From NCBI GenBank assembly GCA_902546725.1, contig CACCLB010000002.1, positions 1-64,000 of the forward strand: a stretch of DNA of 64,000 nt. The letters run 5' to 3'. A model generated the notes under the pieces. That model saw nothing but the letters and a program-made list of their open reading frames with translations, was not told where the DNA came from and did not search any database. Positions 8,426-19,344 of the stretch are shown one piece after another. Source of the DNA: an uncultured Bacteroidota bacterium (lineage in GTDB: Bacteria > Bacteroidota > Bacteroidia > Flavobacteriales > Flavobacteriaceae). Within the stretch, counting starts at the first letter, position 1. The number at the start of each line of letters is the position of its first letter. The position numbers were made by a program, and so were the translations under genes.

Positions 8426-11277
8426 AAGATTACGGGCTTTAATTGTTCTTGTAATTCTCTGGCTAAGAATCGAGCAGTGTGACTTTTTTTAATTTTTACA
8501 AGGTCTTCAGGTGTTCCACTAAAAAGTAATTCACCTCCTTTTCGCCCTCCTTCTGGGCCAATGTCAATCACGTGATCTACTTGCTTGATAACATCTAAAT
8601 TGTGTTCTATAATGAGTACCGTATTTCCTTTGTTTACCAATCGGTTTAGCACGTCCAATAGCACTCGAATATCTTCAAAGTGCAATCCAGTTGTAGGTTC
8701 ATCTAAGATGTAAAAGGTTTTGCCAGTATCTTTTTTAGAAAGCTCACTCGCTAATTTAATTCGTTGGGCTTCCCCTCCAGATAGGGTAGTGGAGGACTGC
8801 CCCAAAGTAATATAACCCAAGCCAACATCTTGAATCATTTTCAGTTTGCGGTAAATTTTAGGGAGGGCCTCAAAAAAGTTACAGGCCTCGTTTATAGACA
8901 TATTGAGTACGTCTGATATCGATTTTCCCTTATAGCGTATTTCCAGTGTTTCCCGATTGAATCTTCTACCCTGACAGCTTTCACATTCTACATATACATC
9001 GGGTAAAAAATTCATTTCGATGACTTTCATTCCACCTCCTTGGCAAGTTTCGCATCGGCCACCAACCACATTAAAACTAAATCGTCCAGGTTTATAACCT
9101 CGTATTTGAGCTTCAGGGGTAAGGGTAAATAAGCTTCTGATTTCACTGAATACACCGCAATAGGTTGCAGGATTACTTCTAGGTGTTCTCCCTATTGGAC
9201 TTTGGTTGATGTCAACCACTTTATCGATATGTTTAAGTCCTTTGATTTTAGAGTATGTTAAAGGAACCTTCACTCCGTTGAATATATGCTCATTCAAAAT
9301 AGGATAAAGCGTTTCATTGACCAAGGTAGATTTTCCACTACCTGAAACCCCAGTAACTCCAATCATGAGTCCTAAGGGAAATTCTACATCAATATTTTTA
9401 AGGTTGTTTCCTTGACATCCATAAAGATGAATGGACTTCCCATTTCCTTTTCTTCGTTCCTTGGGAATTTCTATACGCAATTCACCGGTCAAATATTGTG
9501 CTGTGAGTGTATGCGCACTTAAGGTTTCCTCTGGAGTACCCTGAGAGATGATTTCACCGCCATTTTTACCAGCATAAGGTCCCATGTCGATCAGATGGTC
9601 TGAGCGTAACATCATGTCTTTATCGTGTTCCACAACCAGTACTGAGTTGCCCAGATCACGCAAAGTAGTTAGAGAATGTATCAATCTGTCGTTGTCTCTT
9701 TGGTGCAATCCGATACTGGGTTCGTCCAGGATATAAAGCACTCCAACCAATTGAGACCCAATTTGGGTCGCCAAACGAATTCGCTGTGCCTCGCCCCCAG
9801 AAAGGGATTTCGAAGAACGATTGAGCTGTAAATAATCCAAACCTACATCCAATAAAAACTGAAGTCGAACGCGAATTTCTTTGATGATTTCAGTGGCAAT
9901 TTTCTTTTCATTTGCATTTAAATGAGATTCTAAATTGCATATCCACTCAAACAAATCTTGCAGATCCATACTCACCAAGTCTGAGATGTTGGACGCATTA
10001 AGTTTAAAGTACAAGGCCTCTTTACGCAAACGCGATCCTTCACAACCACTGCAATTGTAACTGTCCATATAGCCTGAGGCCCATCGCTTAATAGAGGCTG
10101 TAGCTGCTTCTTCATAAGAAGTTTCTATATAGTGCTCCAGCCCTTCAAAATCAATTTTATACGAACGGGTAATTCCTAATGTGGTTGAGGGTATGTCAAA
10201 CTTTTCCTGACTTCCCTTTAAGATTACATCCATAGCCTTTTGAGGAATTTTCCGAATAGGGTCTGTCAGAGAAAAATTATAACAGGTAGCTATGGTCTCA
10301 ATCTGTCTGTAGGTCCAACTGCTTTTCTTGGTTCCAAGGGGAGTAAGACCACCTTGAGCTATGGAGAGGCTATCATCTGGAATAATTTTTTTAAGATTGA
10401 TCTTATGTTGAACTCCCAGGCCTTTACAACTAGGACACATTCCTTTGGGCGAATTAAAAGAAAAAGTGTTGGGTTCTGGAACAGGATAAGCAATACCTGA
10501 AGTAGGACACATCAGGTTACGGCTAAAATAACGCGCTTTTTTATCTTCTAATTCCATTACCATCATCACATCTTGACCGTAGTGGAGGGCGGTAATGAGA
10601 GAATCGTTGAGTCTTTTGAGGAAGGCAGTATCTCTTTTTACAGTAAAACGATCAATGACCAATTCTATATCGTGTGTTTTATAGCGGTCAACTTTCATTC
10701 CTGGAGACAAATCGACTACATGTCCATCCACTCTAACTTTAGAAAATCCCTGTTTGGAAAGTGAATCAAATAATTCTCTATAATGTCCTTTTCTCGATTT
10801 AATGATGGGTGCCAGCAAGACGACTTTTTTATCGGTGTATTCATCGAGTATTAGCGTTTGAATTTGCTCTTCGGTATAACTGACCATTTTTTGGTTGGAC
10901 ACATAGCTGTAGGCTGTTCCCACACGAGCAAAAAGCAAGCGAATATAGTCGTACAACTCTGTTATAGTACCCACTGTAGATCGAGGGCTTTTGGAAGTTG
11001 TTTTTTGTTCTATTGCTATTACTGGAGACAGTCCGTCAATTTTATCTACATCAGGACGCTCCATATTTCCTAAAAACTGTCTGACGTAGGCAGAAAAGGT
11101 TTCCATATACCGACGTTGACCTTCTGCATACAGGGTATCAAAAGCCAATGAAGATTTTCCGCTGCCGGAGAGTCCGGTTATTACAACCAATTCATTTCTA
11201 GGAATATCTAAATTGATATTCTTTAAATTATGGACTCTTGCCCCTTCAATATGAATGGTGTTAGTGGTTTTCTTCAT
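8422..11277 (-). CDS. uvrA: Excinuclease ABC subunit A
   Basis: A 951-residue UvrA, the damage-recognition ATPase of nucleotide excision repair. Two ABC modules are visible: the first Walker A is [10 protein letters not shown] (35-44), the second [12 protein letters not shown] near residue 640. ABC signatures [13 protein letters not shown] and [13 protein letters not shown] are both present. Zinc-binding cysteine pairs are intact ([32 protein letters not shown]). Length is normal. It heads the unit uvrA-LOG-M1-like; 54 bases separate it from the end of ggt, which is transcribed in the same direction. No LexA/SOS box was recognised upstream. Confidence 0.97.
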   Translation of the reverse strand: MKKTTNTIHIEGARVHNLKNINLDIPRNELVVITGLSGSGKSSLAFDTLYAEGQRRYMETFSAYVRQFLGNMERPDVDKIDGLSPVIAIEQKTTSKSPRSTVGTITELYDYIRLLFARVGTAYSYVSNQKMVSYTEEQIQTLILDEYTDKKVVLLAPIIKSRKGHYRELFDSLSKQGFSKVRVDGHVVDLSPGMKVDRYKTHDIELVIDRFTVKRDTAFLKRLNDSLITALHYGQDVMMVMELEDKKARYFSRNLMCPTSGIAYPVPEPNTFSFNSPKGMCPSCKGLGVQHKINLKKIIPDDSLSIAQGGLTPLGTKKSSWTYRQIETIATCYNFSLTDPIRKIPQKAMDVILKGSQEKFDIPSTTLGITRSYKIDFEGLEHYIETSYEEAATASIKRWASGYMDSYNCSGCEGSRLRKEALYFKLNASNISDLVSMDLQDLFEWICNLESHLNANEKKIATEIIKEIRVRLQFLLDVGLDYLQLNRSSKSLSGGEAQRIRLATQIGSQLVGVLYILDEPSIGLHQRDNDRLIHSLTTLRDLGNSVLVVEHDKDMMLRSDHLIDMGPYAGKNGGEIISQGTPEETLSAHTLTAQYLTGELRIEIPKERRKGNGKSIHLYGCQGNNLKNIDVEFPLGLMIGVTGVSGSGKSTLVNETLYPILNEHIFNGVKVPLTYSKIKGLKHIDKVVDINQSPIGRTPRSNPATYCGVFSEIRSLFTLTPEAQIRGYKPGRFSFNVVGGRCETCQGGGMKVIEMNFLPDVYVECESCQGRRFNRETLEIRYKGKSISDVLNMSINEACNFFEALPKIYRKLKMIQDVGLGYITLGQSSTTLSGGEAQRIKLASELSKKDTGKTFYILDEPTTGLHFEDIRVLLDVLNRLVNKGNTVLIIEHNLDVIKQVDHVIDIGPEGGRKGGELLFSGTPEDLVKIKKSHTARFLARELQEQLKPVIL

Positions 11278-11331
11278 AGCTAATAAGCTGCAAAAATAAG
11301 ATATTATTACAGTCTTTTAAATCAAAAAGGT

Positions 11332-13014
11332 TTAATAAAGATTAACTGCCTTGTCATCTCCTCGTGGATCAGCCCCTGTCGTGATTTTATTTTCTTCAGA
11401 TAAATGAATGGCATCAACTCGACCGATGATTCGAGTGTATTCCTCTTTAATGTCATAGCCTTTGGCTTGAAGTTTTACGATAAATAGTGAATCAAATCGT
11501 TTGGGCTCAAAAATAACGACATCGGGAAGCCATTGATGATGAAAGCGAGGTGAACTCACAGCATCTTGCATGTCCATTCCAAATTCATATACATTCAATA
11601 TGGTTTGCAATACAGAAGTGATGATGGTTGAACCCCCAGGAGTACCAACGATCATGGAGAGCTTACCGTCTTTTTCTACGATGGTGGGTGTCATTGCACT
11701 GAGCATCCGCTTTTCTGCTGCTATGGCATTTGCCTTTCCGCCGATAAGGCCAAACATATTTGGTACTCCGGGTTTACTGCTAAAATCGTCCATTTCATTG
11801 TTTAAAAAATAGCCTCCTGACTCAACAAACACCTTTGAACCGTAACTCCCATTAAGCGTTGTAGTTACCGCAACCGCATTACCCACAGCATCTAAAATGG
11901 AGTAGTGGGTGGTTTCTTCACTTTCTTCCCAGACGATACTTCCCGGACTGATGTCAGAGGATTTAGTCGCTTGATCAAAATCAAAGCTAGCCATACGATT
12001 GGCCAAATAGTTCGTATCTAAAAGGCTGTCTTGCGGGATCGATATAAAATCAGGATCCCCTAAATACAAACTTCGATCGGCATAAGACCTTCGCTCTGCT
12101 TCAACAATGATCTGAATGGCTTCCAAAGAGTTTTGCTCATATTGTCCTATATCAAAGGGCTCGACCATTTTCATGATTTGCCCCAAACAAATACCACCGC
12201 TAGAGGGAGGCCCGATGGTATAAATATCTAAATCCTTATAACTGAAATGAACTGGATCTCTCCAAACCGGCTCGTAGGCGAGCAAATCTTCCAAGGTCAT
12301 GATGCCACCTGTTTCTTGCACTCTTTCTATTAGCGCAGCTGCATTTTCACCCTGATAGAAGCCTGCACTTCCTTTTTTGGCGATACGTTCTAGTGTTAAC
12401 GCCAAGGCAGTATTTTTGACAAGATCTCCTTCTTTAAATCCTTGAGCGTAAAAAGTGCGTTCCCCATTCATCTCGATAAAGTCGTCTTGTTTGCCTTCAA
12501 AACTCGACTGTTGTTTTTTTGTTACGCGATAGCCATTCCGAGCTAAATCGATTGCGGGCTGAACCAAATCCTCCCAAGGAAGACTCCCAAATTTTTTATG
12601 AATCGCTTCCAAGCCGGCAACTGTTCCTGGAACACCAACCGCCATACCGCCCAAGGTACTTTTCCCTGGAATTACATTTCCCTCTTTATCCAAAAACATA
12701 TCGGCACTGGCTGCCAAAGGAGCCTTTTCACGATAATCTAAACTCCCCGTTTCTGAATCCGCCAAACGATATACCAAAAACCCTCCTCCAGCTATATTCC
12801 CTGCATTAGGATAACAAACCGTAAGCGCGAGATCCGTAGCTATCATGGCGTCAAATGCATTACCTCCTTTAGCCATAATCTCAACTCCAATTTTGGAAGC
12901 TTCCTCACGAGCACTGACCACCGCTCCTTTGATCGGCTTTTCAATGTTACATGAAATAAATATGTGGATTACACTAAAAACAAAAATGAATCTTAAAAAT
13001 TTTTTATTTGTCAT
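11332..13014 (-). CDS. ggt: Gamma-glutamyltransferase (lipoprotein)
   Basis: A 560-residue N-terminal nucleophile hydrolase that cleaves gamma-glutamyl bonds of glutathione and related peptides. The signal peptide ends in a lipobox (IFISC, Cys22), so it is probably anchored to a membrane facing the periplasm. The autocleavage site and nucleophile are visible as TTHYSILD with Thr368 first, followed by the oxyanion/substrate region GSYGSKV and the MTPTIV segment. The start overlaps the stop of the upstream acyl carrier protein phosphodiesterase-like gene (ATGA, 13011-13014), suggesting co-translation. Length and motifs fit an active enzyme. Confidence 0.92.
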   Translation of the reverse strand: MTNKKFLRFIFVFSVIHIFISCNIEKPIKGAVVSAREEASKIGVEIMAKGGNAFDAMIATDLALTVCYPNAGNIAGGGFLVYRLADSETGSLDYREKAPLAASADMFLDKEGNVIPGKSTLGGMAVGVPGTVAGLEAIHKKFGSLPWEDLVQPAIDLARNGYRVTKKQQSSFEGKQDDFIEMNGERTFYAQGFKEGDLVKNTALALTLERIAKKGSAGFYQGENAAALIERVQETGGIMTLEDLLAYEPVWRDPVHFSYKDLDIYTIGPPSSGGICLGQIMKMVEPFDIGQYEQNSLEAIQIIVEAERRSYADRSLYLGDPDFISIPQDSLLDTNYLANRMASFDFDQATKSSDISPGSIVWEESEETTHYSILDAVGNAVAVTTTLNGSYGSKVFVESGGYFLNNEMDDFSSKPGVPNMFGLIGGKANAIAAEKRMLSAMTPTIVEKDGKLSMIVGTPGGSTIITSVLQTILNVYEFGMDMQDAVSSPRFHHQWLPDVVIFEPKRFDSLFIVKLQAKGYDIKEEYTRIIGRVDAIHLSEENKITTGADPRGDDKAVNLY

Positions 13015-13595
13015 AATTCGGATAATTTCGATTGAGAAAAAGCAATTAGAGGCTTGATAAAATTTAAAAATTGTTGCTCAAAGTAGGGATATTTTTCAAT
13101 TAATTCAGCCGTTGATCCCGCTAAATTTGAATCAAATCGCGTACGTCTATCCATTTGCGCCATAATGGCTCCTAAACCCGCTACACTACTGTATTGCTCA
13201 AACCAATTGTAGGTTGTTAATGCGTGAATAAAACGATTGAGTTTGTCGGGAAAATCAATTTCCGTTTGGTGGAGGGCTTTGTAAAAATCATTCGAAAACT
13301 CATTTAAGGGTGTACTGTGGAAAGTCTCCCAATGAACCGCTAAAAAATGATCAAAGTACATATCGACAATCACCCGGCTGTAGTGTCTGTATATCGGGAA
13401 AAGGGTTGTGACACAATTTTTAAATAGGGGGTGAGCGTCTGTAAATTCGTCTATGGCCCTATGGTGGTATATCCCCTTTTGAACCTCTAAAGGAAAGTGT
13501 TGAATTTCATTTCCCTTGACTTGATCCGCTATAAGATTCCCTACCGCTACAGGGAAATTGTCTCCAGATAAATATACATGGGCTAAAAAATTCAC
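13011..13595 (-). CDS. ACP phosphodiesterase-like protein (DUF479)
   Basis: A 194-residue protein starting at GTG 13595. It begins MNFLAHVYLSG and continues with VGNLIADQVKG and HRAIDEFTDAHP, the pattern of AcpH-type acyl carrier protein phosphodiesterases, an HD-like metal-dependent family that removes the 4'-phosphopantetheine arm from ACP. Histidine and aspartate residues of the likely metal site (His5, Asp24, His45-His46, Asp49, Asp53) are in place. It is translationally coupled to ggt downstream; a functional link with ggt is not obvious. Bacteroidota homologues have rarely been tested, so the activity is inferred from the family. Confidence 0.8.
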   Translation of the reverse strand: MNFLAHVYLSGDNFPVAVGNLIADQVKGNEIQHFPLEVQKGIYHHRAIDEFTDAHPLFKNCVTTLFPIYRHYSRVIVDMYFDHFLAVHWETFHSTPLNEFSNDFYKALHQTEIDFPDKLNRFIHALTTYNWFEQYSSVAGLGAIMAQMDRRTRFDSNLAGSTAELIEKYPYFEQQFLNFIKPLIAFSQSKLSEL

Positions 13596-13688
13596 AGCAC
13601 TAAATTAATTATTTAAAAATCAGAAAGGGTTTTTAGCTATTAAAAGAAGAGATTAACTAACTTTAACCCTTCTATATTTATTCTTTTT

Positions 13689-14888
13689 TTGGCTTTTATT
13701 CGCAAACGTTTTTACAGACTATTAGACCTTCTTTTATCCCGCTTTTTAGGGTATAGTACAACTGTTTGTATCCTTTTTGTTTTCTCCTTGAATAGTCTGA
13801 TTGGTCAAGAAAAAATACCTGCAGTGGAATTTGAAGGAGCTTACACCTTTGATTTGGCTTCTAATCTACACGGAGGTATCAAGCAAGGAAATGCCTATTT
13901 AGGAAATGTGGACCTCAGCTTTGATTTTGACACCGAAAGACTAAAGCTCTGGAAAAGAGGAAACTTTTTTGTCTATTTACTCAACAATCACGGTGATTCA
14001 CTGTCTGAACTGATGGGTGATTACCAAGTCGCCAACAATATAGAAGCAGCGTCATATACGCGTCTTTATGAATTGTGGTACCAACACAATTTTGATTTTT
14101 GGTCCATTTTAATCGGGCAGCATGACCTAAATAGTGTTTTTGCTGTGAGTGAGGTTGGTTTATTTTTTATAAACAGTTCGTTTGGAATACAACCTGACCT
14201 CTCCACTAATTTTCCCGCATCAATTTTTCCATTGGCTACACTGGGCTCAGTGATAAGCTGGCGGATAGGAGATCATTTTAAAGTGCATCACGCCATTTAT
14301 GACGGTGATCCAGGAACGGAAAACAGCAATCCGAACTCACTCAACTGGAGTCTTAACAAAGAGGAGGGAGCATTGCTGATAAATGAAGTTCAATACACTA
14401 CCCAAAAAGACAGTTTACAGCAGTCCAGCTTTAAATTTGGATATTGGAGACATACCCAAGATCGGGTAGTGGACCAAATGAGTTATACCAACAGTCAGGG
14501 AGTCTATTTTATCAATGATCATGTTATGCATCGAAATAAAACAAATGGAGGAGTGTTAAGTACTTTTTCTCAATTGGGGTTTTCCTTAAACAAACACAAC
14601 CCTGTTCAGGCTTATTTTGGTGGGGGATTACTTTATCAGGGGATTTCACCTAAACGAACTCAAGACGGCATTGGTCTCGCTATTGGGCATACCTACTTTT
14701 CCGATAGCTATAAATCCAATTTTAAAAAAGGACTTAAAAATGAAACCGCTCTTGAATTGAGCTATCAGTGGATTACCAAAGGCCGTTGGACTTTTCAACC
14801 TAATGTACAATACATTTTAAATCCCGGAAGCAACAGCGAGCTGCCCAATGCATTGATGGGACTGATTCGCTTTGGTTTAAGCTGGTAA
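13689..14888 (+). CDS. Carbohydrate-selective porin (OprB family)
   Basis: A 399-residue outer-membrane protein with a signal peptide (basic start, hydrophobic stretch, likely cut after LIGQ near residue 39) followed by amphipathic beta strands typical of OprB-type porins; it ends in a Phe-rich strand (LIRFGLSW). OprB proteins form passive sugar-selective channels. The only standard start in frame is TTG at 13689; upstream in-frame codons up to the stop at 13641 include no ATG or GTG, so either TTG is used or the start was altered. It lies just upstream of the decayed metal-efflux locus but is not clearly co-transcribed with it (373-base gap). The family is fairly sure; the substrate is unknown. 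Confidence 0.75.
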   Translation: MAFIRKRFYRLLDLLLSRFLGYSTTVCILFVFSLNSLIGQEKIPAVEFEGAYTFDLASNLHGGIKQGNAYLGNVDLSFDFDTERLKLWKRGNFFVYLLNNHGDSLSELMGDYQVANNIEAASYTRLYELWYQHNFDFWSILIGQHDLNSVFAVSEVGLFFINSSFGIQPDLSTNFPASIFPLATLGSVISWRIGDHFKVHHAIYDGDPGTENSNPNSLNWSLNKEEGALLINEVQYTTQKDSLQQSSFKFGYWRHTQDRVVDQMSYTNSQGVYFINDHVMHRNKTNGGVLSTFSQLGFSLNKHNPVQAYFGGGLLYQGISPKRTQDGIGLAIGHTYFSDSYKSNFKKGLKNETALELSYQWITKGRWTFQPNVQYILNPGSNSELPNALMGLIRFGLSW

Positions 14889-15261
14889 ATATTTTTTACT
14901 ATAAATATAATTTTTATAAAATCCCTAAGTTCTAAAACAAAATAGCACCTTTTATTAAAAGTTATTATAAAAGCAGGGCTTGGACTTAGTTGGCTCATAG
15001 AGTATCAGAGACTCTCTAACTAGAATAAATGCACCTATCGCATTTAGTTTTCTTGTTCATTAGTAATTTTTAGAGAAAGAGGGATCAATATTCCTCTATT
15101 TTGTTAATTTTATTTTTCTTCCCCTTTTGATCTTATTATTTGGGACAAAAAACAAAATGGTGTTGATTAAATCTGAGAGAGAGTAGGAGGGGAAGGATTA
15201 CAATTGCGAAGATCGATAAATCAAATTGCCCCATGGAAGTAAGCAAAAACAACAATAACTG
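14889..15261. other. Intergenic region between porin and efflux pseudogene
   Basis: No convincing gene on either strand and no tRNA-like fold. It is A+T rich and holds two small inverted repeats (14999-15015 and 15026-15046), the second followed by a T-rich stretch. It probably contains the end of the porin transcript and the control region of the former efflux operon. No clear TAnnTTTG box with a matching upstream TTG was found. Confidence 0.6.
15026..15046 (+). terminator. Possible weak terminator hairpin after the porin gene
   Basis: Perfect 7-base inverted repeat TAAATGC / GCATTTA with a 7-base loop, followed by a T-rich tail (GTTTTCTTGTT). The stem is A+T rich, so it may be a weak terminator or an operator-like palindrome for the efflux operon. 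It lies 137 bases past the porin stop. Confidence 0.3.
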
Positions 15262-18200
15262 ATGCTCTCATATCTAATTAACTTAAGTGTTAAAAATAAA
15301 TTCATTGTTATTCTGCTTACAGTTTTTGTCATAGGATTTGGATTGTACTCCTTGTCGCAAATTCCCATAGGAGCGGTTCCCAATGTAACATATAATCAAG
15401 TTCAGGTCATTACTACTTCTCGCAACCTCTCCACTCAGGATATAGAACAATTTATTACCTATCCTGTAGAATTGGAGATGGCCAACCTCCCTGGTGTTCA
15501 AGAGATCCGTTCCATATCCAAATTTGGTCTTTCAGTAGTCACCATTGTTTTTGACGATGATATGGGAACATTTTTACCCCGCCAACTCATTGCTGAAAAA
15601 ATCAAGTCCGCATCTGAAAAAATCCCTGAAGGCTTTGGAACTCCTGAAATGGGCCCGGTGACTAGAGGTTTAGGGGAAATTTATCAATATGTACTAGATG
15701 CTGAACCTGCCTATAAAGACCGCTACACTACTCAAGATTTGCGTACCATACAAGATTGGATTGTAAAACGACAGCTTTCAGGCATCCCCGGAGTGGTTGA
15801 AGTCAATACCTGGGGTGGCTTTTTAAAGCAATACGAAGTTGCCATCAATACTGAAAAACTCAATGCCATGGATATTTCAGCATATGATGTTTTTTCAGCT
15901 TTAGAAAAAAACAATAGCATTTCTGGGAGCGGTTATTTAGAAAAAATCAACCAAGCATTTTTTATTCGGGGTGAAGGACTTATCAGCTCTTTGGAAGACA
16001 TTGGGAATGTTGTGGTTCAAAACAAGGACGGAATACCGATCTATATAAAAGATATAGCAGATATAGGCTATGGAAGTGCAATGCGTTTTGGGGCAATAAC
16101 AGGAAATGCTGAAGGGGAAAAGGTTCTAGGTCAGGTGATGATGCTTAAAAATGCAAATGTATCTTTTTGGCATAGATGCGAATTTGATGAGTCTCGGTAC
16201 TATTGATTTTGGAATCATTATAGATGGGGCAGTAATTATTGTAGAGTTTGTCACATTTCAAATTACCCGAAGAGAAAGTGAGATGCTCACGCTCAACAAA
16301 GCAGAACTGAATGCTTTTAAAGATAAAATAACCATCAATAGAGCTTCTAAAATGATGAATTCAGCTGTTTTTGGACAACTCATCATACTCATAGTATTCA
16401 TCCCCATACTGTCCTTAAGTGGGGTAGAAGGGAAGATGTTTAAACCCATGGCCTTGACATTTAGTTTTGCATTAATCGGTGCGATGCTTTTGTGTTTTAC
16501 CTATGTTCCTCTCATGACTTCTTTATTTACAAAGCCGTCAAACTTGACTGACAAAAACCTCTCTGTCCGTTTGATGAAATGGTTTAATAAAATCTATGAG
16601 CCTTGTATAGAATGGGCGTTAAAAAGCAAACAAACGGTATTGCTTATGGCGGTTACTTTACTGGCGTTTACTGTCTATCTATTCAGAACCATGGGCGGTG
16701 AATTTTTACCAACGCTGGACGAGTGAGATTTTGTGATTCAGCCCATTTTAAAAACAGGAACTTCTCTAAAGAATAGGGTAGAAATCACCACAGAGATTGA
16801 AAAAATATTAATCGATAATTTTCCAGAGGTCAAACAGGTGGTCAGTCGTATTGGAGCAGCTGAAGTCCCCACCGACCCCATGTCGATGGAAGAAAGCGAT
16901 GTGATCATTATTTTAAAGCCAAAAGAGGAATGGGTGTCAGCAAACTCCAAGGACGAATTGGCGGATAAATTTAAAGAGGCTTTAGCGGTAATTCCTGGGA
17001 TGGAGGTTGAATTTACCCAGCCAATCGAAATGCGGTTTAATGAGTTGATAACGGGAGTAAGAGCAGATATTGCGATTAAAGTTTTTGGAGAAGATTTAGA
17101 TGTATTGGCTCAAAAAGGAAAGGAGATTGGAGCTTTGATCCAAGATGTCCCTGGAGCAGCAGATATTAGTGTTGAAAAAATTGTGGGTTTACCCGAAATG
17201 AATGTTCGCTACGATCGATCTAAAATTGCGCGTTACGGATTAAATATTCAAGACCTAAACACTATGGTTTCCATGGGATTTGCAGGAAAAAAGCTCGGTA
17301 GCGTTTTTGAAGGGGAAAAGCGTTTTGATTTGGTCGTTCGCCTCAGTGCTAATAAACGAAAAGATTTGGAAGACCTCAAAAAATTATATGTTGATTTACC
17401 CTCAGGAGGAAAAATTCCTCTTGGAGAACTGGCAGAAATTAGCTACCAAAAAGGAGCTGCTAAAATCTCACGAGACGATACTAGACGAAGAATTGTAGTT
17501 GGGATAAATGTCCGCAATAGAGATTTGCAATTCGTTGTTGATGATATGAGAGCATTGATTAAAGAAAACATCAAATTACCGGTGGGATATGCTATCAGAT
17601 ATGGAGGTCAATTTGAGAATTTGGAACGTGCGAAAAACAGACTTATGATTGCCATTCCAATCGCGCTTATTTTGATCTTCATTCTTTTGTATTTTGCTTT
17701 TAATTCCGTAAAAAAAGTTTTATTGGTTTATTCAGCAATTCCCCTGGCAGCAGTGGGTGGTGTGCTATTACTGTGGATCAGAGGCTTGCCTTTCAGTATT
17801 TCTCCAGGCGTCGGTTTTATAGCCCTTTTTGGAATTGAAGTACTCAACGGGATAGTGCTCATCGAACACTTTAAAGAACTGAGACAAGGGGATTTTAATA
17901 CTATAGAGGCCTTGGTAAAGCAAGGAACAAAAGATCGTTTAAGAGCTGTTATTCTAACCGCCTCAGCAGCAGCTTTAGGCTTTTTACCTATGGCAATTTC
18001 TACCAATGCGGGTGCGGAAGTCCAACGCCCTTTAGCTACTGTTGTCATCGGTGGACTGTTTACAGCCACCTTACTCACTCTTGTGGTCCTACCGGTATTG
18101 TATGCAAAATTCAATAACAGTTCGAATTTTAGAAAAAAGAGAGTGAATAAAAAGATAATAACTGTCCTGTTATGCTGCTTTTCAGTCGGTGCTCTAGGGC

Positions 18201-19335
18201 AAGAATCAAAAAAATTAGTTTTGGATGATCTTATCTCCATTGCCCTTGAAAACAATGCCGAAATAAAAACCAATAGTTTAAAGTCTGAACAAGCCAATGC
18301 CCTTATTAACACCGCTTTTGATTTGGACAAAACAAATGTCTATTACGGTTTTGATCAAAATAATTTAGCGATAAATGATCTGCCTATAAAAGTCTATGGT
18401 ATAAAGCAAGACTTTCGTTTTCCAACGGTTTATTTGCAGAAAAAAAAGTGCAGCAGGCTCAAAAGAATATTGAATTAAGCAGTTTAGAATTGACAAAAAT
18501 TAATATAAAACAGAGGCTAGCTTCCAGCTATTACAATTTCCAAAGAATTAAAGAAAAGGAGCGACTCTACAGTCAACTGGACAGCTTGTTTACTGACTTT
18601 ACAGCTATTGCGAACAGACGCTATGAGATAGGGGAAACCAATTATTTAGACAAAATCACCGCAGCTTCTAAACAACAGCAGATCCGTCTGAACTATGAAG
18701 AGGCAAAAAAGAATAGTGAAAATGCCTACAACCAGCTCAAGGCAATCATCCAATCAAACGACAGCCTTACTATTGCCAGACAACCTTTTTTAAAAGTAAT
18801 GGTACTCCCATTAGAAATTGAAAACAGTACCTCGATCAATTACTATCAAAAGTGAATTGACCTGCTCCAAGCTGAACTTCGTCTTCAAAAGCAGCAATTG
18901 TTGCCTGATATTAGTTTTGATTATTTTCAGGGCTCTAACTCAACGCTTAATACCAACTTATTTGGTTATCAATTGGGATTCAAAATACCCGTATTTTTTT
19001 GGAGTCAAACAGCAAAAAATAAAGTGGCACAAATTGCAGAAGAAATTGGCACTAAAGAATTTGAAGTGTATCAAATTCAATTGACAACAAAAATGAATGC
19101 ACTAAAAACGGAAGTAACTCAACTGCAAAAAGCGTTGGAATATTATGAAAATGAGGGAGCAGCGCTCTCCAGTGAAATTATCAAAATAGCAAACAAAATT
19201 TATAAAAACGGTGAAATTGACATCAACCAATACATTAAGAGTTTGGAAAGTGCTTTTGAAATAAAATTAAATCATTTAGATAAACTCAATGCATATAACC
19301 AAGCTGCAATTGCTATCAATCATTTAACCCTTTAG
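15262..19335 (+). pseudogene. Decayed CusA/CzcA heavy-metal RND pump fused to a TolC-like outer-membrane domain
   Basis: Reads as one ancestral gene of about 1440 codons, now broken. Frame 1 (15262 to ~16158) encodes the CzcA N-terminus: TM1, then porter-domain sequence down to GQVMMLKNAN. Next, an internal deletion of roughly 85-90 codons with a frame change removes the end of the first periplasmic loop and TM2-3; frame 2 resumes at LFGIDANLMSLGTIDFG. A TGA at 16724-16726 replaces the Gly of the conserved DEGDF. The pump continues to ~18120 and passes into a TolC-like export domain (ALGQESKKLVLDDL). A one-base loss near 18432-18436 shifts the frame (18448 on), and a second TGA stands at 18853-18855. 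CzcA-TolC fusions are usual in Flavobacteriia. Five codons separate intact stretches well enough to suggest recent loss. Confidence 0.88.
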
Positions 19336-19344
19336 TTTAGTATC

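Noticed and set aside
16150-18860. Programmed frameshifting or stop readthrough producing a full pump
   Set aside because: The missing ~85-90 residues include membrane helices and cannot be recovered by recoding; lesions of several kinds occur together.
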